Below, in pieces: positions 34,430 to 43,864 of a stretch of DNA of 64,000 bases. Made by a program: the position numbers and the translations under genes. The stretch spans positions 186,001 to 250,000 of the forward strand of contig WNNJ02000823.1 of NCBI GenBank assembly GCA_012934845.2. The letters are read 5' to 3'. Under the pieces are notes generated by a model that did no database searches, was not told the DNA's origin, and saw only the letters and a program-made list of their open reading frames with translations. The DNA comes from Pomphorhynchus laevis. Taxonomy: Eukaryota; Acanthocephala; Palaeacanthocephala; Echinorhynchida; Pomphorhynchidae. How positions within the stretch are numbered: the first letter of the stretch is position 1; every line of letters begins with the position of its first letter.

Positions 34430-37345
34430 ACAATTTATTGACAAGAAAAACAAATAATATGACACCAGATTTTTAATGTCAACCACTGATCCGGATGTCG
34501 GGTCGTAGAGGCAGTGCACGAAACAAACTACTCCAGACATCGCGATACTGAGCGACAGATCAGAATTTTCTATCATACCCTCAAGGCGGTCTTCGATCAG
34601 TTTCTAGATTTGATCTCTCCACCGGTATCAAGGTCTACCTCGAGGTCTCTTTCCAGACAGTCCAGCCTGGAAAACCCTTTGAGAAAGGCGATCCCTAGAC
34701 ATCCTCAGGACGTCTTCTAGCCACCTCAGCTGACTTTCGTCGATGTGGAGAAGCGGCGACTTTACTCCGAGTTCATCACGAAGACCGAATTCCTAATGTT
34801 TTCTCTAAGGCCAAGACTGGCCACACCACGAAGGAACCTTACTTCGGTCGCCTGTATCCGAAATATTATCATTTCGGTCATAATCCAAAGCTCATGACCA
34901 TAGGTTAAAATAGGAACGAAGATTGCGTAGTAAACCAAAAGTTTCGATCATAGACTCAACTACCGCTTCACCACGACGGACCTGAACAAAAACGCATTGC
35001 TGCGTTAGCTGCACAACGTTAGCTGCATTTCGGTCATAATCCAAAGCTCATGACCATAGGTTAAAATAGGAACGAAGATTGCGTAGTAAACCAAAAGTTT
35101 CGATCATAGACTCAACTACCGCTTCACCACGACGGACCTGAACAAAAGCGCATTGCTGCGTTAGCTACACAAATCTTCTTCTCAATCTCCCTGATGTTCC
35201 TGCGGTCCCTCTAGAACAATACCCCAAGATACTTAAAATCGTCATCATCAATGTAAGCTTTTCCCCCAATCCGGATTGAAATTGGTACCTGAATCTGAGA
35301 CGAACACATTGAGACAAACTTGGAGGAACTAACCAACATTCCCGCCGCTTGGCATTCCATCGTGAATCGATCTAAGAGGTATTGTAAGTCATCAGGACAA
35401 GAAGCTAACAAAACAACGTCATCTGCAAAAGGCAGAGATGGTATCCTGATGGAACCGAACTGAAGACCGACATCCGTCATAGCAGCCCGTCTCAAAATTT
35501 TTGTCCATGTAAAGAACGAATAAAAGTGGAGACAAATGATAACCCTGACAAAGCCCAACGCCTACTGGAAATTATTCAGACTTACAATCTAGAATACGAA
35601 CACAACTCATACTTTGTTCATACAGAGAAGCTACAACTACCCGAAGATAGTGTAGTACTCCATACTAACTTAGTACCTACCACAACCTCTCTCGGGGAAC
35701 TCGATCGAACGAGTGCTTCCAATCTACAAAACATATGTAGACCGGTTGAGCAAACTTTCAAGACCGTTCAAGGATAGTTAAGAGCGTAGAGAGCTGAACT
35801 GTAGTTCCACGACCTAGACGAAAGCCGCATTGTTTCTCTTCAACTGTTCCTCAACTTTAGGCCGTGTCCTTAACTCAAGAATCCTAGCAAATAGACTATC
35901 AGTTTTGCTAATAAGAGTGATTCCCCGATAATTGGAACACACTCTTCGTTTATCTTTCTTAAAGATTAGTACCACCACCCCAGTTCGCTACTTACTAGGA
36001 ACCTTGCCCGTCTTCAATGTAATATTGAAGATCCGTTTTAGCAACTTCATGCAAACAACGTCGAGAGCATTTCAAGCTTCAGGTTGAATCTCGTCTACTC
36101 CAGAACACTTGTCATTACGAAGTTTTTTTAACAACAGCAATGACCTCTTCCAAAGAGATGAGCTCTTCCGTTGATTATAAAGGATTTACTTCTACAAGAG
36201 AAAACATATCCATCGGATTAAGGAGACTCTTATAATGCTCTTTCCAACAACCAAGAATTTCTTCAATGTTAGTGAGCATAGATCCTCTCTTGTCATAGAC
36301 AGTTTGAACAGTATTCTGCTTTCCAACACGAAGGTTCCTGATCATCCTCCAAAACATCTTTGAAGCTTACCTATAATCAAGTTCTAAGTGCTCTAACCTT
36401 CTCCCAAGCGCCTTCTTCGCTTCGGCAACTACCCGAGCTGAAGCTCTCTTTGCCTCTAGGTAGTTGTATACAGCTTCCACTGATTTATCTGACAAAATTG
36501 AATTATAAGCCAACTTCTTCTGTTGGACAAAATCCCCAACTGTTAATGTTTACCAAGCAGTTTGAGTGTTTCCTCCGCGACAAGCACCTAGTGCCTTTGA
36601 GCCACAACTTTTAACAGTTGCTCTGGCAAGCGATAATCTGAACATTTCTCATTCCTAATCAATGCTCTTCACCTCTTTTTACAACCGAGAGAAGTCCTCC
36701 CGAATATAGACAGGAAAAAGTTCTTCGACTGAAACATAAGCTAGACGCTCCCAGCACGCCTTTACACAACGTTTGGGTTTACCAGCCTTGTCTAGCATCC
36801 GATCCAACCATCGAAGTTTACTAACTACAAGGAAGTGATCAATAGACAGATCACCTCCTTTCTTCACAGGAGTGTCCAGAACATAACGTCGCAGATCAGA
36901 TGAAACGATTACAAAATCGATCATTGATATTTGACTAAGAGAATCCTGATGCCATGTGCATCTATGAATCTCCTCATGATCAAACATGTTTATTCACAAA
37001 TTGTTAAGAGAACAAAAGTGCAATAATTCAACAACATTCGCATTCAGAACAGAGTCCGTTCCTTCGGACTCTGTTCGAAGGAACGGGGGAATCTCCAAAA
37101 GGAGTACTATCAAGCAGAGCCTGAAAATCTTCCACGAAGGCTGCGTATTCCGATATAATGTTGGGAGCATACGCACTTACAACAGTTATCCCCTTTCCCT
37201 CCTTGACTAAAAGTCTCAGAGACGCCAGCATTTCGTACACTGAGTTAAGCCTATCAACCACAAACGACAACCGGGGACTTGTAAGTATCCCTACGCCCGC
37301 CTGTCGCTTTCCGTTGGTAACTCTAGAATGCAATATGTTCTATAA
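34430..37345 (-). mobile_element. Rex3/RTE-like LINE, nearly complete but broken
   Basis: Minus order: endonuclease (GVGILTSPRLSFVVDRLNSV; TVVSAYAPN; HRCTWHQDSLSQISMIDFVI; SIDHFLVVSKLRW), linker (RVGKQNTVQTVYDKRGSML; CWKEHYKSLLN), RT (LPFADDVVLLASCPDDLQYL; FKYLGVLF) and the C-terminal part to about 34440. These are Rex3-type RTE hallmarks. Several frame breaks, and part of the endonuclease GDFN region is replaced by a short hairpin (37042-37085). The catalytic FADD is kept. The 3' end carries ACAACAAT-like repeats. Confidence 0.8.
34870..35172 (-). repeat. Tandem duplication inside the Rex3-like LINE
   Basis: A block of about 150 bp (ATTTCGGTCATAATCCAAAG ... GCATTGCTGCGTTAGCT) is present twice head to tail, at about 34866-35019 and 35024-35172, nearly identical. 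Confidence 0.75.
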
Positions 37346-37619
37346 TCGATTCTCGTGGAAGATCGATTATGTAATATCGTAATGTGCATATTCATTCTGT
37401 ACTTTTGATTTAATTAATATGCAAGATGATTGTGCAACATCCCTGGTGAGTATCTCCTACTGATTAGACAAAAATGTGACAAAGATTTCTGAAAGTTCGT
37501 TTTGTTTCCGCATCTACCAATTATAATATTACACATTAATATAGTTTAATAGTTTACCAGATTGATTAATCAATAGAATATTGAAAACTTTTATTGTGAA
37601 AAAAAAACAAAAACTTATT
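37345..37619. other. AT-rich spacer
   Basis: No gene or repeat recognised between the LINE and the tRNA. Confidence 0.45.
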
Positions 37620-37691
37620 TAGCAGCGAGTGGTTTCGATCCACCGACCTCTGAGTTATGAGCCCAGCACGCTTCCACTGCGCCACGCTGCT
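37620..37691 (-). tRNA. Initiator tRNA-Met (CAT)
   Basis: 72 nt on the minus strand. The acceptor stem AGCAGCG pairs with CGCTGCT, giving the A1-U72 pair typical of eukaryotic initiators. GTGGCGCAGTGG D-arm, anticodon CAT in GGGCTCATAACTC, and T-arm loop ATCGAAA instead of TTCRA, also an initiator mark. Internal promoter boxes A and B are within it. No encoded CCA and no intron. The third G-C of the anticodon stem is softened by one G-U. Confidence 0.95.
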
Positions 37692-38600
37692 GTTTACCAA
37701 CGATATATTAATGATTATAATAGTTAATAATAATTTAACAATTATAATAATTTTTTATAATTTTAAAATACCTGAGAATTTTATTTACTAGCAAATAATC
37801 AATATGCGAAGTTTCCATCACAACTAAACTTTACAATTAAAACCAATACGATATGCAATTATATTTTTGAGATGAAAATAAAAATTAACTACAAAAAAGA
37901 TTATGAGAATATCAATATGATGTATTGGCACATTTACATTTGCCTGTATCTGAGAATTATTGAACTGTACAGTCGGACGAACTATTTTGATATTAATTGA
38001 TAAAAAATACACTAATAAATATAAATAATGATCAGATAAATAAAGATAAATATTAAATAATAATATAATATTTTATACAAATCAACTATTTCAATCAACT
38101 TTGTCGATGAAAGTATTCTTTGGTGTGGAAAAGGGTGTTTCGCAGTAACAGAGCACTGTTTTTTTAATAGCCACAGATCAATTACCTCAAGCTCCGATTC
38201 TCTAAGTATGAACCAGAGGAGCGAACACCTAACAATTTTCAAGGATTTTTCGATATCCTATGAAAGCTCAACCAATGCTTCTCTATTATCGACCACATTT
38301 CATATCCCAGTATCGCTATCATTCTACAGTTATCTTTCTTAAAGATTTCTTAATTCACGTTGATTAATGACATAACCTTTCCTAGCCAGAAACAAAAGTT
38401 CTGGATATCGAATCATTACTTTGCCTGGATGACGGACCGTAAGTGCTATCGGCGAAGTTACGTCGGTCGTCGCGATTATCAGTGAACTTGAACTCATTCT
38501 CGTATAACCACGGCATTCTGCGGGAATCTTCTAAAATTGCTTTCACAAGTATGTCTATCAGGGTTAATTTTTGATATTTTTAAATGACTTGATTTCTTGA
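37692..38600 (-). other. Spacer with overlapping protein-like frames, unassigned
   Basis: On the minus strand, 38365-38575 is open in two frames. One reads LIDILVKAILEDSRRMPWL, faintly like the C-terminus of DDX3/Vasa helicases; the other starts MSSSSLIIATTDV and ends NQRELRNL. A third frame at 38012-38242 has no match. Not enough to call a gene. Confidence 0.3.
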
Positions 38601-38602
38601 AC

Positions 38603-38680
38603 GTTAATCATTGTAGCGTACAATGATTAACATTGTACGGGATATCCATAGTAGGGATAAGTAGTGGTCTTATCCCTACT
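38603..38680. repeat. Two perfect hairpins in tandem
   Basis: GTTAATCATTGTA (38603-38615) pairs with TACAATGATTAAC (38619-38631) over a 3-nt loop. AGTAGGGATAAG (38650-38661) pairs with CTTATCCCTACT (38669-38680) over a 7-nt loop. Confidence 0.8.
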
Positions 38681-38814
38681 TTCGTTTAAAAATTATAAGC
38701 CAGATGTATCTGATATTACATTATCAAAAATGTATTGGAAATTTTACTTACAGCGCAGATTGAATTGTTAAGCCTATATTGATTTATAAAATATTAATTT
38801 TAATATTAACTTTT

Positions 38815-40450
38815 GTAATTTTTTTAATATTTAATTACTAAATTTAATTTTGAATTTTAATTTGTGCAATTTTAAATTTGATTATATTATTTAAATTTAA
38901 TTTTGAAAAATTTGATTTGTAATTTCTTGTCCTTCAAATTAAAGTTTGCAATTTTTTTCATGTGAATTTTTTAATTTCCTCATTCAATTTGTGCAATTTT
39001 AAATTTGATTCTTTAAATTTAATTTTGAAAAATTTGATTTGCAAATTCTTGTCCTTCAAATTAAAGTTTGCAAATTTTTATTTTTTTTCATGTGAATTTT
39101 TTTAATTTCCTCATTCAATTTGTGCAATTTTAAATTTGATATTATTTAAATTTAATTTTGAAAAATTTGATTTGTAAATTCTTGTCCTTCAAATTAAAGT
39201 TTGCAAATTTTTATTTTTTTTCATGTGAATTTTTTTAATTTCCTCATTCAATTTGTGCAATTTTAAATTTGATTATATTATTTAAATTTAATTTTGAAAA
39301 ATTTGATTTGTAAATTCTTGTCCTTCAAATTAAAGTTTGCAAATTTTTATTTTTTTTCATGTGAATTTTTTTAATTTCCTCATTCAATTTGTGCAATTTT
39401 AAATTTGATTATATTATTTAAATTTAATTTTGAAAAATTTGATTTGTAAATTCTTGTCCTTCAAATTAAAGTCTGCAAATTTTTTTCTTGGGAATTTTTA
39501 ATTCCTTCAGTCAATTTGTGCAATTTTAAATGATTCTTTAAATTATTTAAATTTAATTCTTTATTGAAAATTTGATTTGTAAATTCTTGTCCTTCAAATT
39601 AAAGTCTGCAAATTTTTTTCTTGGGAATTTTTAATTCCTTCAGTCAATTTGTGCAATTTTAAATGATTCTTTTAATTATTTAAATTTAATTCTTTATTGA
39701 AAATTTGATTTGTAAATTCTTGTCCTTCAAATTAAAGTTTGCAAATTTTTTTCATGTGAATTTTTTTAATTTCCTCATTCAATTTGTGCAATTTTAAATT
39801 TGATTATATTATTTAAATTTAATTTTGAAAAATTTGATTTGTAAATTCTTGTCCTTCAAATTAAAGTTTGCAAATTTTTTTTCTTGGGAATTTTTAATTC
39901 CTTCAGTCAATTTGTGCAATTTTAAATGATTCTTTTAATTATTTAAATTTAATTCTTTATTGAAAATTTGATTTGTAAATTCTTGTCCTTCAAATTAAAG
40001 TTTGCAAATTTTTTTCATGTGAATTTTTTTAATTTCCTCATTCAATTTGTGCAATTTTAAATTTGATTATATTATTTAAATTTAATTTTGAAAAATTTGA
40101 TTTGTAAATTCTTGTCCTTCAAATTAAAGTTTGCAAATTTTTTTTCTTGGGAATTTTTAATTCCTTCAGTCAATTTGTGCAATTTTAAATGATTCTTTTA
40201 ATTATTTAAATTTAATTCTTTATTGAAAATTTGATTTGTAAATTCTTGTCCTTCAAATTAAAGTTTGCAAATTTTTTTCTTGGGAATTTTTAATTCCTTC
40301 AGTCAATTTGTGCAATTTTAAATGATTCTTTAAATTATTTAAATTTAATTCTTTATTGAAAATTTGATTTGTAAATTCTTGTCCTTCAAATTAAAGTCTG
40401 CAAATTTTTAATTTTTTGTTAATTTGTGAATTTTTTTAATTTCTTAAGTC
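38815..40450. repeat. Satellite, about 12 units of about 130 bp, next to H2B
   Basis: Every unit contains CTTGTCCTTCAAATTAAAG; the copies start at about 38927, 39048, 39181, 39316, 39452, 39585, 39719, 39848, 39980, 40106, 40246 and 40378 (spacing 121-140). Two unit types occur: one with TCATGTGAATTTTTTTAATT and ATTTGATTATATTATTTAAA, the other with TTCTTGGGAATTTTTAATTC and AATTCTTTATTGAAAATT. They form short blocks and partly alternate. The array stops about 50 bp from the H2B stop codon. Confidence 0.9.
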
Positions 40451-40502
40451 AAATAACGAGTTGGAAAAAAACGTTTATTATTTATTTACAGAAACTGTTC
40501 TT

Positions 40503-40862
40503 TTACTTGCCAGTATTATATTTTGTCACTGCTTTGGTTCCTTCCGACACAGCGTGCTTGGACAACTCACCAGGAAGAATAAGCCTAACTGCAGTCTGAA
40601 TTTCCCGACTGGAAATAGTCTGCTTCTTGTTATAATGAGATAGCTTTGACGCTTCGGTAGCAATTCTCTCAAAAATGTCGTTCACAAATGAATTCATTAT
40701 TGACATTGCTTTGCTAGAAATTCCTGTGTCGGGGTGAACCTGCTTCAAAACCTTGTAAATATAAATGGCATAAGACTCCTGCCTCCTCTTGCGCCTCTTC
40801 TTTTCAGTTTTCGGCTTCATTGTCTTGCTTATACCTTTCTTTGCTGCTACTTTAGGTACCAT
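40503..40862 (-). CDS. H2B: Histone H2B
   Basis: Core nucleosomal histone. 119 codons from the ATG at 40862 ([13 protein letters not shown]). A basic tail with [13 protein letters not shown] is followed by the histone fold: [57 protein letters not shown] and the C-terminal helix [18 protein letters not shown], which has the Lys ubiquitinated in other species (AVSEGTK). An in-frame ATG three codons upstream (40871) would add only MNN. No intron. Divergent partner of H2A. No histone 3' stem-loop is seen; AT-rich DNA with AATAAA follows (minus strand, about 40475-40485). Confidence 0.95.
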   Translation of the reverse strand: MVPKVAAKKGISKTMKPKTEKKRRKRRQESYAIYIYKVLKQVHPDTGISSKAMSIMNSFVNDIFERIATEASKLSHYNKKQTISSREIQTAVRLILPGELSKHAVSEGTKAVTKYNTGK

Positions 40863-40931
40863 ATTGTTCAAATCTACAACAATTTAATTAAAATCAAGAA
40901 CTTTACATACAAAAAAATGATGCTTTTTCTA

Positions 40932-40960
40932 TTGTGTAAACTGTAGCTAGCTTCCGTCAA
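40932..40960 (-). promoter_or_regulatory. Histone promoter module, H2B side
   Basis: On the minus strand: TTGACGGAA, 11 nt, TTTACACAA, ending 69 nt before the H2B ATG. It is the mirror image of the H2A-side module with exactly the same spacing. Confidence 0.65.
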
Positions 40961-40991
40961 CTGTTATAATATCTCCGTTGTTTTGTTTCAT

Positions 40992-41020
40992 TTGACGGAA
41001 ACAGAATACAATTTACACAA
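40992..41020 (+). promoter_or_regulatory. Histone promoter module, H2A side
   Basis: TTGACGGAA (40992-41000), 11 nt, TTTACACAA (41012-41020), ending 89 nt before the H2A ATG. Same module as on the H2B side in the opposite orientation; the two 9-mers are identical and the spacers differ. Confidence 0.65.
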
Positions 41021-41109
41021 GTGCAAAAATCAGTGCAAAAAACTGCTATCTGTAAGCAGCGATTCACTGGAATTATTGTTATTTTTACTAAAAATACAAA
41101 CTTTAAGAA

Positions 41110-41502
41110 ATGCCTAGTCAAGGAAAAGGTGCAGCTAAATCTCGTTCAAAGCCAAAGAGTAGAAGCTCCCGTGCCGGGCTTCAGTTCCCCGTCGGAAGAG
41201 TAGGGCGACACTTGCGAAGAGGTAACTATGGGGAGCGTATTGGTGCCGGGTCTCCAGTTTATTTGGCTGCTGTTTTGGAATATTTGACTGCCGAACTCTT
41301 AGAATTAGCTGGTAATGCTGCAAGGGACAACAAAAAAAGCAGAATTATTCCAAGGCATCTACAGCTTGCCATTCGTAACGATGAGGAATTGAACAAGTTG
41401 CTGAGTGGCGTGACAATATCTCAAGGAGGTGTCTTACCTAACATTCAAGCTGTGCTATTGCCAAAGCGGTCTGCTGCGGCCGGGGAAAGCCAAACTGCAT
41501 AA
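41110..41502 (+). CDS. H2A: Histone H2A
   Basis: Core nucleosomal histone, 130 codons, no intron. N-tail [20 protein letters not shown]; fold starting [20 protein letters not shown]; docking helices [50 protein letters not shown]. Acidic-patch residues (E in LTAE/LELAG, DEE in RNDEE) are kept. Odd points: VGRHL where most animal H2A has VHRLL, GSP for GAP, and a C-tail AAAGESQTA. The terminal SQ is followed by TA, not the acidic-hydrophobic pair of the H2A.X SQ(E/D) motif. Confidence 0.95.
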   Translation: MPSQGKGAAKSRSKPKSRSSRAGLQFPVGRVGRHLRRGNYGERIGAGSPVYLAAVLEYLTAELLELAGNAARDNKKSRIIPRHLQLAIRNDEELNKLLSGVTISQGGVLPNIQAVLLPKRSAAAGESQTA

Positions 41503-41528
41503 AAACTTGAATACTTGTAAATACGTTG

Positions 41529-41534
41529 AATAAA
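41529..41534 (+). terminator. H2A polyadenylation signal candidate
   Basis: AATAAA 27 nt after the H2A stop codon. No GGCTCTTTTCAGAGCC-like stem-loop is visible between stop and signal. Confidence 0.6.
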
Positions 41535-42654
41535 AAAGTTGATCTTATGTTATGTGAATAGCAAATTATTAGAAATTTGCACAATTTGATTTTTAATTAA
41601 GATGAATAAATCAAATGAATCAATGTATCATTTGAAAATATAGTATGTCGACTAAAATGTGATGAATGCAGTGCTTTAATATTGAGCTCGATTAAAATGT
41701 TGAACTCAATTAAAATGTTCAATAAATTAAAATTTAACATTTGCAACAAGTGTCCAGCTGAGTGTTAGAGCTTTTCTAGATTAAAGAAATTGAATTTGTA
41801 AATTTTTAGTACTAAGTATGAAAGTTTAGGTTTGAACGAAATCAAATTTGTAAAATATGAGCATTCGAAATTAAACGTTCAATAATGGCAGTAAAAATTA
41901 ATTCGTTTTTGATTAAAATCGATCATGAGATAAAAGCAATGCGGTTTATAGTACAATGGATCAGGTTTCGGTTCTGCGTTTTCTGATGGATTAAAATGTA
42001 TTTCCTAATCTGTTTGGTTTTCTGCAATTGAATTAAAAACCTACGGGATAGTAGGTATAATGCAAGCTTTAAGTCGCGAACCCAATTTAATGTTCGCGAT
42101 TCAAGTGACCTACCGTCACTTGAGGTAATAACTGCAGTAAAGAAAAAGTGAATTCGCGACTTAGGATTGATTTTAGATAAGAACTAATTAACTAGCCCGT
42201 TGTAAATCTGATATTTTCACTTTGAAATGTCTGGTTGTAGTAATAGGGATGTGCAAGGATGCATTGAAATATCAGAAAGACTCATGCGAATGAGATATAT
42301 GTCATGGGTTCTATTAGAACGAACGGCAGCAACCTTAGATAATGACTTTACGTTTCCTTGCTCGTCCCTTATCTAATCAAGATATCGGAAGAAGATGGTC
42401 AAGATTTTACTACATGTCGAGTTGATCTACTTGTGATTTGTTTTAATATGTTTAAGTTATTCGTTTGTTTCTCAAAATCAAAATACCATATTGTCTTTAC
42501 AATTTTACCTTATGTGAAATAGGAGAATTCGGCAATTACTACACGAGAAAATAATCATAACGGTGAATGAATGTATTTCAGTTTATATATTTTGCATGGT
42601 ATATATATTATCCAGCAAGTCGTTGAAAAATTGCACGAAACATTCCGGCGAATT
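41535..42654. other. Intergenic sequence with a nested inverted repeat
   Basis: No gene. AAGTCGCGAA (about 42071) and TTCGCGACTT (about 42152) flank an inner hairpin TCAAGTGACC/GGTAGG/TCACTTGA near 42104-42124. The rest is AT-rich and unremarkable. Confidence 0.5.
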
Positions 42655-42770
42655 TAATAATAATACAAATTTATTTAATGTGGCAGATGCGTACAAGCTG
42701 TACGCTTACAAGTCCACAAAGAAAAATTAAAAAGTCAAGCAGATAAATTGTTCAGATGGGATCGGATTTG

Positions 42771-43580
42771 TCATTTGAAGCACGGCAAGGAAGTTAATTG
42801 GCGTATATGAATGGGCAGATGATTCCACGATAGAGGAGCAGCCACAATGAAAGAGCGGAGTACAAATGAGGTAGAGTAGTTTGGGACATGTAAAAGAAGG
42901 GAATTACAGGAACGCAAGGAACAGTAAACAGGACGAGAATTATCAAGAAAAGGAAGATTGAGAAATGAAGGGGTATGAAGAGTTACAAAGCGGAAAGCAA
43001 CGATAAGAAGACGAATTTGAACACGACAATAAATTGTGGGCAAATCGAGAGAAGCAAGATGGTAGGATGTATGATCAAAACGACGAAGACGGAAGATAAT
43101 TCGGACAGCTGCGTTGACGATGCGTTGTAGGGGAAGAAGAGTGGATTTAGGTGAGTTGGAATATAGACTAAAACAATTATTGAGTCTAGAAAAAAGGAGA
43201 GAAGATATTAGAGTCATACAAGAAGGGAAATCGATCAATCTACGAACTTGACGGAGGTTGCGGAGTATCAAGGTAGATGAGCGTACTTTATCTCTAACGA
43301 AAGGTTTAAGTGAAATTCGGTTGTCAAAATGGAAGCCTAGGAAAACGAGATTATCAACGATAGGAATAATTGTATAATTTAATGATACGTAGGGAGGTTC
43401 GAAGCCGAGGCGTTGAGGTGGGATCCACATATTTTTGGATTTATCAGGATTCAGAGAAAGACGAAGGGAAGAAAGATGATTGGAAATTGAGACAAGACTG
43501 TCGGAAGCAGAAACACTAAAATCGTGAATACGATAAACAGGTGCATGAGCATAGATGAGAATGTCATCAGCATATTGCAT
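42771..43580 (-). pseudogene. LINE family A RT core end and C-terminal domain
   Basis: 269 codons open: MQYADDILIYAHAP (intact catalytic YADD), PDKSKNMWIPPQR, FLGFHFDNRISLKPFVRDKV and the C-terminal region ending SWNHLPIHIRQLTSLPCFK. Just upstream (43846-43649) are pieces with SGVPQGSVLG-like sequence. Continuation of the ORF2 at 45928-47709. Confidence 0.8.
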
Positions 43581-43864
43581 AACATGGAAGTTAAATTAAT
43601 GAGAAATCGAAGACAAATCACCAAGAAGAAGAGAGAAAAGCATAGGGCCTAATACGGAGCCTTGTGGAACACCGGACGGACTAGACGAAGGATGGGAGAG
43701 AGAAGAGTTAGAATAGACGCGAAATGTACGGTTTGATAGATATGAAGAAAACCATGATACAGTGGGTAAAGAGAAGCCATAATCATGACGAAGGCGATGT
43801 AGAAGAATCGACTGATCGACGATGTCAAAAGTAGACGATAGATCAAGAGAAACTATGACACTAC

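Larger units (their letters stand above)
40863..41109. promoter_or_regulatory. Bidirectional H2B/H2A promoter region
   Basis: 247 bp between the two start codons. It contains two copies of one module facing away from each other (see 40932-40960 and 40992-41020). No TATAAA sits in canonical position; TATAAT at 40965-40970 lies in the axis between the modules. Confidence 0.7.

Noticed and set aside
38000-38260. Possible snRNA or spliced-leader RNA
   Set aside because: No U1, U2, U4, U5 or U6 signature and no Sm site with flanking stems could be found.
38815-40450. CRISPR-like array
   Set aside because: Units of about 130 bp are repeated whole without variable spacers, and the DNA is eukaryotic; it is a satellite.
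40863-40871. Upstream ATG for H2B (adds MNN)
   Set aside because: In frame, but the second ATG gives the expected histone tail start; the three extra residues are not typical.
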